Of a stretch of DNA of 64,000 nt, positions 15,872-25,759 are shown piece after piece. Position 1 is the stretch's first letter. Each line of letters opens with the position of its first letter. The stretch is taken from positions 27,326-91,325 of the forward strand of contig NZ_JAVAMO010000019.1 in assembly GCF_030758345.1 (NCBI RefSeq), given 5' to 3'. A program made the translations under genes and the position numbers. A model generated the notes under the pieces. The model searched no databases and was not told where the DNA came from. It saw only the letters and a program-made list of their open reading frames with translations. Origin of the DNA: Ruegeria discodermiae (lineage in GTDB: Bacteria; Pseudomonadota; Alphaproteobacteria; Rhodobacterales; Rhodobacteraceae).

Positions 15872-18800
15872 TCAGTTTTTGGAAGTTTTCGGGAACAGTC
15901 TGTCGAAGAGTGGGTTCGGCGGTGCGTCCTCGCCGTGCCCTGGCGGTGGCGCGAAGGCGATCCACTTACCGGGTTCTCCCACGCCGTCGTTGCGAATCTT
16001 TATTTGCTCCCAAGCGCCGTCACGGTACATGTAAACAAGCTCGCCAAGATCTGTCTCGCCCAACTGCTCTGCGAGCGGGTCCAGTGCTGCAAGAGCCGCG
16101 TCCACAGCTTGAACAACCAACGGCGCCGTTTCCGCGGGCTGGAAGTCGCTTGTTGACCTTAGGCTGCGCGTTTGCTTGTCCAGTGGACCAAACTGGCTCT
16201 GAAGCGTTAGCCCAGTCAAAACATGGGCGGAGATAATAGGCGAGTGCACCTCCGGTGACCTCAGCATCATGGCGAGCGCTCGTACCACAGTGTTATCGGG
16301 CCCGATTTCGGGCAGCCCCGCGATGCGAGTATGTTCGCCCCATTTTTCGCGGAAGCGCGGCAGACCGCCAACTGAAGCACCTGTCAGCAAAACTAGCAAT
16401 TCTGAAAGACCCGGCACGTCGAAACCCACCACTGGCAATGACTGACTCTCGATCCCACGTCCGAACACCACTGGAATCCCCAGCGTGCCGGGATGCGCAT
16501 TTGTCTGCATGTAGGAGCCGGATTCTGTCGCGCGCAGCGGCTCGGTTCCACTATCGTCGCTGCCGAGCCCGAGCGCTCCAATCAAAACGTCTACATCTCG
16601 CGGTGCTTCCGGTGCAAAAGCCTGGCCAGATACGAAGACCATGCCTGGCGGAACGTCATCAAGCAAGTCTCGGCGTCCGTTGAAAAGCGGTCCGCCCGAT
16701 GGATAGGCTTCGTTCCTGCAAATCTCATCGTATTCCGTAGCAATCGTGTTCACTACGGTAACCTCGCAGTCGCCTGAATAAGCGAGAAGATTAAGGAGAT
16801 CCTTCACCTCCTCGACATCGCGATAGAAGCCTGAAAGGCGCTGGAGCTCTGCTATCTGCCTCTGCACCTCTCTGATGAATCCGGTGAGCGCACGTCCCGC
16901 CTCTTTGCGGAACTTCTCAACAAACTGGTCCTCATCCAGTCCGTCAGCGTCGAAGATGGCGGGACAGATCTGCCATAGTGGCACCTTGCGGATCGCGGCC
17001 GTCGCCGGCTCGTCCCCGGCCTGTTGCTTCCATCCGGTCAGCAGATCGCGTTGGCCAGGGCCATGCTCCCGACCGGTTTGTTTCATCAGATGGAGTGCGA
17101 TCATTGCACTGAACGAGGTGTCAGGCTTGCCGAGGGGCGAGTTGCCCATAGGCGCGGTCAGGAAGTTCTCGCCGAGCCGCAAGAACCGCAAGCCTGCCGC
17201 GAGTGCCTTACCCACCGGGTCTCCGGCAGTGTTGAGGCGCGGCTCCCTCGCAAGTCGACCTTTTTCAGCCATAACCCGGTCGCGAGCGTCAACGAGTTGC
17301 TCGGCCAAACGGCGCACGGCCGCGGCACGGCCTCGCGGCGATTTTTCGAGCTCTGTTTCGGCGGCCTCCTCAAGCAGACCCTTGCGCTCTTCCGCCGTCA
17401 GCGCCATCGAGATCGGCCTTGGCGCTCGAGTTGAAAGTTCCCTATGAGCCGTCTTGTCGGTCGAGCTCTCGTCCGCCGGCATCACGGAGGTCGTGGGCGG
17501 GTCCGCGGCATCAGCCTCTAGTTCGTCCTCATTGGCAGAACCGTCACTGTCCGTTCCGCTTGCTGTTGCAGTCGCTTCGACACTGGACTCTTCCTCGGTC
17601 GTCCTACCGGCAGGCATAACTTCTAACTCTCCCGCTTCGGTCTCGTCTGCGGGCAGTCCCTGCACGGCATCGCTGCCCGCGCTCAACAGTCTGGCAATCT
17701 CCACACGCACTTTCGCCTCGCGGACCTCGTTGGCCGAGAGTTCAGGGTCGCTAACGGGGCCTAGGCTGCCAGCCACTTTCATGCCCGCCGAGGTCGAGAG
17801 TAGCCGTTCGTAAGCGGCGCGCACTGCCTCGCCCGCTTCCTCGATGGCGCCACCTTCCGCCTCGCGGAATGCATTTATAACCAACGCCTTGGCCTCGCCC
17901 TCAGCCGCGCCAAGCGCCACATTCAGTGCCTCGGCGATCGCCTTAGGCTCAGCCCCGACCTTCTTGAGTGTCGCCTCGAAGATCTCGGCAGTCTTGGTGC
18001 CTTGGTCCTTCGCGACCTCAGCCTCGCCAAGGTCATGGATTGCCCTGGTGACCTCCTCGCCCAAAGTCTTGAAAACCGGCTCCATCACCTCGCGCAGTTT
18101 TTCTTCTGCGTCCTTCTCCTTGGCTACTTGGAAGCATTTTTCGACGCCTCGCTCGGCCTCGTAAAACGCGTCGACTAACTTCGCGTTGGTCGCGTCGATC
18201 TTTTCCCGCCCGGGAAAGAGCTTGAGCGAAAGCGTCATCAGTTCCTCGCGCATCAGATCGATTAAGTCATCGCGTTCGAAAGCCGAGATAGGGCGGCGGA
18301 CCTTCAGGTATGCTTCAAGCGCCTCCTCCGCCATCTCGCGCGCCATTACATCCTGAGGTTTTTTGCTTGGCTCCTCCAACAGCGTCTTCATCGCCGCAGC
18401 ATGGGCCGCTGCCGCCGCGCGTTTGACGCGGAGCGGGATCCGGCTTGGCTGAGCTTCCTTGTTGCCTTGATATATCGCTTCGAAAATCGCATCGGCCATT
18501 GCCTTGCCGGCCACTTGCTCCGAAAAGCTCTCAAGATACCACTGCGTGATAAAGGCCATTAAAGGTTCACATTGGGCCAGATCGGTAACCTGGTCGTGGG
18601 CGCTTCGAAAATAACCGTATGCTTCACGTAATCCGGCCGATTTGTGTTCCTGGATTGGGTGCTCAGTGCGGACAGCCTGGAATTCTGCACCGTGCCCTGT
18701 TTCGCTGTCCAGCACAGCGAAATGGCTGTGATCGCTAGAGGCGCCGCCCGTCGAATCAAGCCAGGAGCGATAAGCCGCCGTCTCTGCCGCGAAGGCTTCT

Positions 18801-19462
18801 GCCAGCCGCTTTCGCGCCTTCTTAACAAGTGGATCCGGTTGCTCGCCGAGGGCTTGGTAGACCGCTTCCTGCAATGCCGTGTCAAGCGCTGCAGCCAGAA
18901 TTTGTCCATCGCTGGCGCGCAGAAAGTCTTGGAATGCTTGGTTGAAACCTGGGTGGTACAGAAGTTCGCGCAGCATCATGGCATCTACGATGTCGGGCGA
19001 CACGCCGCGGCTTGCTAAAACACCACTGCTATCCAAAGCGTAGTAGAGACCTTCAGTCAGTTGTATGCCAAATGCCGGATCTTCATAGGGGCGAAGCGCG
19101 TCGCCAGCATCCAGCAGCGACTTTAAGAGCTCCGCGCCGATATCGCTCGGCTTGCGATGCGGGTCTTTGAGATATTTCGAGAGTACACCGTCCCCATCTG
19201 GCAGCACCTGGTAGGTCTTGATTGCCTCGTTGCCTAATCCCTTGCCGGCTAGCTCCGCCGGGGCCGTCACTGCATAGCTGTAAAAGGGGATATTGCCGTT
19301 GCGGAGACGCTGAACGCGATTGGACATCAGGCTAAACGACAGTTTCTCGAGAACCTCGCTAGCTCGGCCGCGCATAACCTTGGGCTGGTTCCGTTCGAGG
19401 TTAAAGGCGCCTAAGATCGCTACATGGCGGTTTGTGCGCTTGAGAATCTCATCTAGCTTCAT
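15872..19462 (-). CDS. 1196-residue helical operon protein with an acidic linker
   Basis: The protein has three visible parts: an N-terminal region (about 1-330) of mixed fold; a long Ala/Glu/Lys-rich helical region (about 330-600); a very acidic, Ser/Thr-rich disordered linker at about 600-672; and a C-terminal globular half (about 680-1196). No Walker, protease or nuclease motif is evident. It starts inside the end of the AAA ATPase gene (ATGA overlap), and by analogy CbxX-type ATPases remodel large assembly partners, so it may be the ATPase client or scaffold. No family recognised. Confidence 0.6.
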   Translation of the reverse strand: MKLDEILKRTNRHVAILGAFNLERNQPKVMRGRASEVLEKLSFSLMSNRVQRLRNGNIPFYSYAVTAPAELAGKGLGNEAIKTYQVLPDGDGVLSKYLKDPHRKPSDIGAELLKSLLDAGDALRPYEDPAFGIQLTEGLYYALDSSGVLASRGVSPDIVDAMMLRELLYHPGFNQAFQDFLRASDGQILAAALDTALQEAVYQALGEQPDPLVKKARKRLAEAFAAETAAYRSWLDSTGGASSDHSHFAVLDSETGHGAEFQAVRTEHPIQEHKSAGLREAYGYFRSAHDQVTDLAQCEPLMAFITQWYLESFSEQVAGKAMADAIFEAIYQGNKEAQPSRIPLRVKRAAAAAHAAAMKTLLEEPSKKPQDVMAREMAEEALEAYLKVRRPISAFERDDLIDLMREELMTLSLKLFPGREKIDATNAKLVDAFYEAERGVEKCFQVAKEKDAEEKLREVMEPVFKTLGEEVTRAIHDLGEAEVAKDQGTKTAEIFEATLKKVGAEPKAIAEALNVALGAAEGEAKALVINAFREAEGGAIEEAGEAVRAAYERLLSTSAGMKVAGSLGPVSDPELSANEVREAKVRVEIARLLSAGSDAVQGLPADETEAGELEVMPAGRTTEEESSVEATATASGTDSDGSANEDELEADAADPPTTSVMPADESSTDKTAHRELSTRAPRPISMALTAEERKGLLEEAAETELEKSPRGRAAAVRRLAEQLVDARDRVMAEKGRLAREPRLNTAGDPVGKALAAGLRFLRLGENFLTAPMGNSPLGKPDTSFSAMIALHLMKQTGREHGPGQRDLLTGWKQQAGDEPATAAIRKVPLWQICPAIFDADGLDEDQFVEKFRKEAGRALTGFIREVQRQIAELQRLSGFYRDVEEVKDLLNLLAYSGDCEVTVVNTIATEYDEICRNEAYPSGGPLFNGRRDLLDDVPPGMVFVSGQAFAPEAPRDVDVLIGALGLGSDDSGTEPLRATESGSYMQTNAHPGTLGIPVVFGRGIESQSLPVVGFDVPGLSELLVLLTGASVGGLPRFREKWGEHTRIAGLPEIGPDNTVVRALAMMLRSPEVHSPIISAHVLTGLTLQSQFGPLDKQTRSLRSTSDFQPAETAPLVVQAVDAALAALDPLAEQLGETDLGELVYMYRDGAWEQIKIRNDGVGEPGKWIAFAPPPGHGEDAPPNPLFDRLFPKTSKN

Positions 19463-20829
19463 TTTATTTCCTCTGTCGTTTGTTCGTCCACCGCGCGGCC
19501 GCGTAAGCGAGCCGTACCCGCTTCGTCTCCGCCAACTGGGCAGGGCACGTCCTCTGGAGCAAAACTATCCCACTCATCCTCGGGCGGCGCCCCGTCTGGG
19601 TACGACAGGTTCAGCCGCCGTGCCTGTCTTCGGAATAGAATGCCGACAAGGTTCCGCACGTCGCGCGCGTTGCCAAAACGAGCGCCTGCATCTGCGCGTC
19701 GGTTCGCGAGCCATGCTGCCACTCGTGCCTCAACCGTTGGTGCCGGCGCGCCTATGCCATGCCGCGCTATCAAGCGCCGGAATATTTCAATGAGTTCATC
19801 ATTTGCATAGTCGTCGAAGTGGATCTCGTCGTTGAACCGGCTGGCGAGCCCCGGATTGCTCTCAAGAAACTCCGCCATCTTAGCGGGATAGCCCGCGACG
19901 ATAACGACCAGCGAGTTGCGGCGATCTTCCATCTCTGTCAGCAGAGTGTCGATCGCCCGCGGTCCGAAGTCCTGCGCCCCGCCACTGGTGAGGCTATAAG
20001 CCTCGTCTATGAAAAGCACACCATTTACTGCCTTCTCAATCCAGCCTTTAGTTAGTTCTTCGGTCTTCCCGATCACGGCTCCTACCAGGTCCGATCGCTG
20101 GACCGAGACTACATGACCGCCCTTGAGCAGGCCGTATTCGCGGTAAATTGCTCCCAAGATGCGCGCGACCGTAGTCTTGCCCGTGCCGGGATTGCCTTTG
20201 AAAATCTGATGCATCGAAAGCTCGACTGGCTCAACGCCCGGAATGCGGCGGCGCATCCTCAGGCGCTGCAAATAGAGAAGGTCGCGGAGTTCATTAACCT
20301 GCTCTTTAACTTTGCCGAGGCCAACCAACGCGTCGAGTTCGGTGCGCCAGTCAATTGGCTTTGGTCCGTCCTCGGGAACCGAAGGCCAAGGCGCTTGTGC
20401 CAAGAACATCTCGGACCCGACCTCAAAGCGCGACAGCAACGCCCGCCAAGGTCGCACGGACCAATCTTCACCCACCTCATCGGACCCCGAGCGCCAGGCC
20501 AGAATTAGTTCGTGTCCCGCCGCCCGCGCCGCCTCGCGTGCGCCAGCGAATCTGGTCTCCAGAGCGCGCAGAGCCGCATCGATATCCGCATCTGTAAGCC
20601 CACTGCCAAGTGGCACGCCATGATACTGGGAGAAAATCTCTGCCTCGACCGCCTTCATCAGTTCTGGTAAGCGAGGATCCGACTTATAGGCTGAATGCTG
20701 CTTTGCCCTGTCTAGGCACAGGTGAAGCACCGCCGCCCAACAGAGCGCATCAGGGTGCTGGTTCCGGAATGCTCGGGCGCTCTCTCTCAGCAGGCTTGCC
20801 GCCGCTTCTGTTCCACCCCTTCCGTTCAT
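19459..20829 (-). CDS. CbxX/CfqX-type AAA+ ATPase
   Basis: A 456-residue protein with a helical N-terminal domain (1-150) and one AAA+ module: GNPGTGKT (Walker A, 212-219), VLFIDEAY (Walker B, 271-278), VVIVAGY (sensor 1, about 308-314) and GLASRF (arginine-finger region, about 327-332). The GLGKVKEQV entry and SxxxLVGxxIGKTEEL pore-loop area are typical of the CbxX/CfqX group, which includes rubisco activase CbbX and the EccA ATPases of type VII secretion. These act as hexameric remodelling machines. It overlaps both neighbouring genes by four bases, so it is an integral member of the operon. The family call is firm; the client is not known. Confidence 0.85.
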   Translation of the reverse strand: MNGRGGTEAAASLLRESARAFRNQHPDALCWAAVLHLCLDRAKQHSAYKSDPRLPELMKAVEAEIFSQYHGVPLGSGLTDADIDAALRALETRFAGAREAARAAGHELILAWRSGSDEVGEDWSVRPWRALLSRFEVGSEMFLAQAPWPSVPEDGPKPIDWRTELDALVGLGKVKEQVNELRDLLYLQRLRMRRRIPGVEPVELSMHQIFKGNPGTGKTTVARILGAIYREYGLLKGGHVVSVQRSDLVGAVIGKTEELTKGWIEKAVNGVLFIDEAYSLTSGGAQDFGPRAIDTLLTEMEDRRNSLVVIVAGYPAKMAEFLESNPGLASRFNDEIHFDDYANDELIEIFRRLIARHGIGAPAPTVEARVAAWLANRRADAGARFGNARDVRNLVGILFRRQARRLNLSYPDGAPPEDEWDSFAPEDVPCPVGGDEAGTARLRGRAVDEQTTEEIK

Positions 20830-22631
20830 AAGCCGAGTGTCCGTTCCGCTTGAAAGGAAACGTCGGTGATGCGTGTGCGAGTTGGCAGCATCGCTGCCGG
20901 ACTCGGGCCTCCACTACCGCCTAGAAGTAGCGTTCCGAGCAGTCCCGTGCCGAGACCCCCAGCAGTGACCTCGACCTTCCATTGAGGGCTCCAATTGCGC
21001 GCTGCCTGTACAAATGCTGCCCTGTAAAGTCGCGCTGCCCAGTGCACTTCATGGAGATCCCAGTCGGGTTCGGGTGTCTGCGCTACGCGCGCCTCACTAA
21101 GCCCGGCGAACCACCAGACACCGGCAGCATGCGCGCTTTCGACCAGGCCAACGCAATGCGACTCGGCTTCTGTCCGCCATTTCTCCGTCTCGGTCTCATC
21201 GAGCGTTTTCGGAGGTTCAGGGAAACGAAGCAGGATTGGTGAATGAGGTAGGGCCAAGTTGCGCGCTATCTGCTCGATCAGTGTCGCATGCCCGACCGCT
21301 TCGCGGTCCCTCGAAGCCAGTGCTTCCCACAGCAACTTCGCACCTTCGGATGCGAGCGCGGCCCCTGGCGCATCCGGGTCTCGAGGATGGTCTAGAGCTT
21401 CCGCAAGGTTCTCTAAAACAGCAGGCATTTCCGCTGTTGCCATCCGTTCTGCTAGCGTGGTTGTTATTGAACCCGTGGTACAGACGAGGTTTGCAGGCGG
21501 ACTTGTGGTGCCAATTCGATCCTTATTTCGGACTGGCGGAATGGGTTGCGGCCCGTCGCCTCTGTCGAGGGTTTGCTTGAGCCCTAGATGTTCGCAGCAT
21601 CGGGCGCGTAGCCAGTCACCAATCGTTTCCTTTGCTTCCCCGTCTTCGCGCAACTGCCGACGGGGGGCAAGCCACTCGGAAGCCCTCGCACGCTGCCCCG
21701 TCGCAACGTCGAGCAGAAACTTTCCACCCTCAAGATCAAGCAGCAGAAAGGCCAGCGCTCCGCCGGGGGGAGCATTGGGGCCAAAGACTAGACGGGGTAG
21801 CGGCGCATTTGCATAGTCGGCCTTCAACACTCGAGCTCTTAGCGCATCATGCAACCAGAACCGCGCGGCCAGTGCCGCATCTGACGACCCTGATCGCGGA
21901 CCTGCTAGTGTGACCTGGATATCGAGACAGGCAGACTCATCCTGCAAAAGCCGGGCCAAAATGGGATGCACTGGCTCCTCTAGCGATGCAGTAGTGAACT
22001 GCAGCACTATCGGGTTGGCCCAGCCAGCCCAACTTCCGTCCCCGTCGTCGAAGGCGGTATCTGTACTTCCTTCTTCTTCGTCGATCGGCTCACCGATCTC
22101 AATAGGTTCGCTTGCAGCACAATCGTCGTCGGACCCGAATCTGCTGAAGCGGTACATGCTGCCGAGATGCAGCGCATCGAGGCCACACCAAAGGGGGTCG
22201 CCCGCCGGCATCGAGGGCAGGAAGTCATCAACGTCAGACACGTCAGCCAACGGCAAACACCGCCGCCAGCAGCCGTCCGCAATCTGGCCACGCTTAGACT
22301 TAGCGTCCGGGTTGGTGAGAGTGAAGGCACTGCGTTCTCGTAGAAGCGGATTCGAGAGCCACAAAGTTCCTCTGCCCAAATGCAGGTTGTGCCGCAGAGT
22401 CTTCCGATGCTCTTCTTCGAGCAGATTACCGCGTGGAATTACCGGCACTAGACGGAGGCGGCCATCCTCCGAGCGATCAAGCGTCAGGCCCGCTGTTTCG
22501 GTCCTTTGCGACATCAGACGTAAGCCTTTAGATGGATCAAGATCGGCGAGTTGGCCCCAACTTGTCCGCCAATCGCGACGCCCTAAAGCTGACTCGGTCG
22601 GGCGGACGATCAACGTAACTGAAACGCCCAT
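20826..22631 (-). CDS. 601-residue operon protein of unknown function
   Basis: A protein of 601 residues with no motif I recognise. It is Leu/Arg/Ala-rich, has an acidic patch in the first third (EEEGSTDTAFDDGDG), and a short Gly-rich stretch near the C-terminus (GGLGTGLLGTLLLGGSGG) that might be a membrane-active or flexible segment. Its ATG follows the stop of the 89-residue gene without a gap, and its own stop overlaps the AAA ATPase start, so it is translated in the same chain. Confidence 0.6.
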   Translation of the reverse strand: MGVSVTLIVRPTESALGRRDWRTSWGQLADLDPSKGLRLMSQRTETAGLTLDRSEDGRLRLVPVIPRGNLLEEEHRKTLRHNLHLGRGTLWLSNPLLRERSAFTLTNPDAKSKRGQIADGCWRRCLPLADVSDVDDFLPSMPAGDPLWCGLDALHLGSMYRFSRFGSDDDCAASEPIEIGEPIDEEEGSTDTAFDDGDGSWAGWANPIVLQFTTASLEEPVHPILARLLQDESACLDIQVTLAGPRSGSSDAALAARFWLHDALRARVLKADYANAPLPRLVFGPNAPPGGALAFLLLDLEGGKFLLDVATGQRARASEWLAPRRQLREDGEAKETIGDWLRARCCEHLGLKQTLDRGDGPQPIPPVRNKDRIGTTSPPANLVCTTGSITTTLAERMATAEMPAVLENLAEALDHPRDPDAPGAALASEGAKLLWEALASRDREAVGHATLIEQIARNLALPHSPILLRFPEPPKTLDETETEKWRTEAESHCVGLVESAHAAGVWWFAGLSEARVAQTPEPDWDLHEVHWAARLYRAAFVQAARNWSPQWKVEVTAGGLGTGLLGTLLLGGSGGPSPAAMLPTRTRITDVSFQAERTLGL

Positions 22632-22901
22632 CTAACTAAGCCCCCCAAAAAGTAGGCAAGCATGCCGCGTATGTCTTTTGTAACGCAATTCTCCTTCTAC
22701 CGCATTTCGAAGTACCATGTGAACGTTCCCAAAAGAGGAATACTGGGACGCTGTCCCCGGCTCTGGTAGCGGAAACAGCCTCCAACTAAACTCAGTCAGC
22801 TTCGTAGACTCAATCCAACTATTGTTAGTATCGAGTGACCGCGAGGCCTTAATGCTCACGCTTCCACGGACTTTAGCTAATATTTTGAGCGAAAGAGACA
22901 T
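22632..22901 (-). CDS. small first gene of the operon, 89 residues
   Basis: This frame starts at ATG 22901 (MSLSLKILAKVRGSV) and ends in TAG directly abutting the ATG of the 601-residue gene, which suggests translational coupling. The product is basic with a beta-type N-terminal half (KVRGSVSIKASRSL) and no recognised domain. Between it and the IS110 element (22914-23040) no further gene is seen, so the operon promoter should lie there. Confidence 0.5.
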   Translation of the reverse strand: MSLSLKILAKVRGSVSIKASRSLDTNNSWIESTKLTEFSWRLFPLPEPGTASQYSSFGNVHMVLRNAVEGELRYKRHTRHACLLFGGLS

Positions 22902-23053
22902 ATGAAATATCACTACTTCCCGAACTATATTTCTATCATTACCCTTTTTTCTATATTTGGGTAGCCCTTAGGGTCAGCAATCGCTCTCGCCGCTTTGGTC
23001 ATCTATTGGCTATGAGTCCTGAGCCTTCTGTATCTCGAGTTTGCTAACTTAAC

Positions 23054-23089
23054 CCCCGTCAGCCACCTTTGCCGAGGTTACTGACGGGG
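23054..23089. ncRNA. hairpin in the 5' non-coding end of IS110, bridge-RNA candidate
   Basis: CCCCGTCAG (23054-23062) and CTGACGGGG (23081-23089) are perfect 9-base arms, with CCT/AGG able to extend pairing inside the loop. IS110-group elements carry a structured bridge RNA in the non-coding end before the transposase, and the hairpin sits 124 bases before the transposase start in exactly that place. It could instead be a simple terminator for an upstream transcript, but no U-run follows. Confidence 0.5.
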
Positions 23090-23212
23090 CGGTGTATGGC
23101 GTCTGAGCCTTGTGGCATGACCAGGTTTCCTACCGAGCCAGCACCGTCTCTCTTCATCGTCTCGAACAGTTGAATGCGGCCGGTCTGGACCGCGGAGCAG
23201 AAGGAAGAGAGT

Positions 23213-24172
23213 ATGAACAAAGTATCACACGAGCAGATCATCGGCATAGACGTCAGCCGCGATTGGCTTGACGTTCATTGTCTCCCGGACATTCGTAGGT
23301 TGCGGCTTCCAAACAGCGATGAGGGCCACGCGCAGCTTGTTGGTCTGGCACAATCAACGCACGCGCTTGTCTGTTTCGAGGCGACTGGAGGGGAGGAATG
23401 GCGTCTGTGGACCGCGCTGGATGCAGCCGGTATCGCTACTCGGCAGTTGCCGCCAGCTCAGATCAAAGCCTTCGCCGCCAGCCGTGGCACACGCGCCAAG
23501 ACGGATCGGATCGACGCGGAACTCATTGCGCGATTCATGGCATTTCGACCAAACGCAGGGCGCGAACTGCCACATGGGAAATTGCGCCTTCTCAGAGCCT
23601 TGGCATCAAAGCGTGCGCAACTTGTCGAGACGCGCAAGAGACTTCTGGCGCAGATCAAGGCGCATGAGAAGTTGGGAACGGATGGGATATTCACTGAAGT
23701 TGATGCTGAGCTGAGGGCGCTGTTGGACCGACAGATCGGTAAATTGGAAGATCAGATTGCGCAGACCATCGCCGCGGATCAGGGCCTTGCACAAACCGCT
23801 GGTATCTTGCGTTCTGTCCCTGGGATCGGCCCCGTTGCCAGCGCTATGCTGATCGCGGAAATGCCAGAACTGGGCCAACTCTCGGGAGAACAAGCTGCTG
23901 CGCTCACGGGCCTGGCTCCCATTGCTCACGACAGCGGTGCGATGCGCGGCAAGCGCGCCATTGGTGGCGGACGGCGACAGGTACGACACGTCATGTTCCA
24001 GGCTGCTCTCGTCGCGAGTCATCACAATCCGAATCTCAAGATCTTCGCAGATCGTTTGCGTGACGCGGGCAAGCCACACAAAGTCATCATCACAGCAGTC
24101 GCTAGAAAACTCGTCACAATCGCGAACGCACTCCTCAAATCTCGGCAAAACCGGTCAGCTCAGACCCCCTGA
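23213..24172 (+). mobile_element. IS110-family transposase
   Basis: A 319-residue DEDD-type recombinase that looks intact. N-terminal RuvC-like part: GIDVSRDWLDVH, CFEATGGEEW and KTDRIDAELIARF supply the acidic residues; C-terminal Transposase_20 part: VPGIGPVASAMLIAEMPELG and ALTGLAPIAHDSGAMRGKR with the nucleophilic Ser area near HDSG. I start at ATG 23213 (MNKVSHEQ) behind GAAGGAAG rather than the earlier frame opening. IS110 elements have no conventional inverted repeats, so the exact ends are not visible; non-coding flanks run about 23040-23212 and 24173-24240. It sits between the nine-gene operon and the effector-like gene. Confidence 0.9.
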
Positions 24173-24308
24173 GAAATACAGTTGCTAGAGGAGACGAGGG
24201 TCGACATGACTGCCGTCGAGGCCGCATAGTAACTCCACTATCTGTCCGGTTTTTTGGGAAGAGAACTAACAATGATACAAGAGGCGAAATGACGGACCTT
24301 TTTTTGGA

Positions 24309-25745
24309 ATGTCCCAAGTGATCAGGATCAACGGCACGCTCGTAGTCGTCGACAAACCCGAGTTGGACACACCTTCGCCTATGCCGGGTTCCCTCGGCAA
24401 AGGCGACGGAGTCCCGACCGAGAACGTCACGGCGGAGCGTGTCTCCATGTGTGATGGTAAGGTGGTCTCTGACATCGTCTCAGTCTTTATGGAAGGTTGC
24501 ACCAGCGACGACGGAGCGGTTGGCAAGGGGCAAGGGCAAATCGTGCCACCGCGCAGAAAAATGCAGATAGGTGGACGACCGGTTGTACTCGAGACCGATA
24601 CCGGAATCTGCAACGGAATACTTATAGATCCAAAAGGAAAAGCGATTCCCTGCTCCTGCGAATTGCGCTTCAAGAAACAAAGCGCAACGTCAAAGGATCA
24701 TGATACCCTAGAGACCAGCGTTCAGGTGGACCGAGGCATCGTACCGGTGTCGCAAAAGCCAGGCGCCATCGGGAGGCAAGTGAAGAATGACGTTCACGGT
24801 CAAGTCTTGTCGGAAATGGCAACGCCAGCGCAAACAAGATCAACGAACACGATCCCTGGGCGCGGATGGATGTTCGTTCTTGTCCACCAACTTCCTGAAG
24901 TCGGCAATAGGAATATCATCCGAAGGGTCGTTGTCGTACCGCAAGACTTCATTCCGAAGAACCCGGGAAATAGAATCCGACCCGCCGAGCACTACTTTTC
25001 GTCGAAAAACAGTCAATTTTTATCGGCTTCTGACCGGTCACATGGATCGCCAACCGAGTGGGATCGCCTTACGGGCTACTCGGCCGAGGGCAAGCAAAGT
25101 GCCGGATACCTAATTGATACGAAAAAAGTCGAACGTGCCGGTGGTCGGGTCGTTCGGCCCTCGGAATTGATCCAAGACTTGAAAAAACTCGCGCGCGAAA
25201 ATCCTGCAATGCGCCAAACGGTCGATTTGGCCATTGATACGATCGAGCGGTTCGAAGGCGAAACCCTTATTGAAGGCAGTTTGCCGAAAGGGAGCACCCG
25301 TGAGATGAGCCCGCAACACTCGAAGTATTTACATTCCGCCGACGAGATTTTCGAGGCGGTTACCAAGGAACAGATCACACGTACTCAGGCTGCGCATCTC
25401 TTGAGGAAACTGGACAAGTCCTTTCGAAATGCCCGGGACCTTGGGCGACTCGGTAGGGGCGTGGCTGTGTTTGGTTTTGTTATGACTGCGTATGACATAG
25501 GTTTCGCTGCAAAAGAGTCAGTAGATCAAGTTTCGCTTCGCCCCATCACCGCAGAAGGGGTTCGGCAGGTTGGGGGATGGGCGGCGGCCAGCGCTGGTGC
25601 AACGCTTGGCTTCAAAACAGGTGCATTGGTTGGTATTGAAACGGGACCCGGCGCCATAGTAACCGGTGCTATCGGGGCGATTCTCTTCGGATGGGCGGGC
25701 TATACAGGCGCGGACTGGCTAGCGGATCTGATATATGAGAACTAG
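24309..25745 (+). CDS. effector-like protein: PAAR-like N-terminus, glycine-zipper C-terminus
   Basis: A 478-residue protein. Residues 1-130 have the spaced pattern of PAAR-like/DUF4150-type spike tips (PSPMPGSLGKGDG, GAVGKGQGQIVPPRRKMQIGGRPVV, TDTGICNG). A middle part (130-370) has no recognised motif. The last 70 residues are a glycine-zipper hydrophobic region (WAAASAGATLGFKTGALVG, then TGAIGAILFGWAGYTGADWL), as in pore-forming or membrane-delivery domains of polymorphic toxins. A start at ATG 24309 is the only one covering the PAAR-like part. No type VI genes are nearby, but the nine-gene operon is 1.4 kb away across the IS110. A delivered toxin is inference. Confidence 0.55.
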   Translation: MSQVIRINGTLVVVDKPELDTPSPMPGSLGKGDGVPTENVTAERVSMCDGKVVSDIVSVFMEGCTSDDGAVGKGQGQIVPPRRKMQIGGRPVVLETDTGICNGILIDPKGKAIPCSCELRFKKQSATSKDHDTLETSVQVDRGIVPVSQKPGAIGRQVKNDVHGQVLSEMATPAQTRSTNTIPGRGWMFVLVHQLPEVGNRNIIRRVVVVPQDFIPKNPGNRIRPAEHYFSSKNSQFLSASDRSHGSPTEWDRLTGYSAEGKQSAGYLIDTKKVERAGGRVVRPSELIQDLKKLARENPAMRQTVDLAIDTIERFEGETLIEGSLPKGSTREMSPQHSKYLHSADEIFEAVTKEQITRTQAAHLLRKLDKSFRNARDLGRLGRGVAVFGFVMTAYDIGFAAKESVDQVSLRPITAEGVRQVGGWAAASAGATLGFKTGALVGIETGPGAIVTGAIGAILFGWAGYTGADWLADLIYEN

Positions 25746-25759
25746 AGTGATATCGTTTG

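Noticed and set aside
12153..22901. Calling the operon a type VI secretion system
   Set aside because: TssB/TssC sheath, TssD tube, ClpV and TssM membrane proteins are not recognisable; only a loose TssK-like and spike-like pattern exists.
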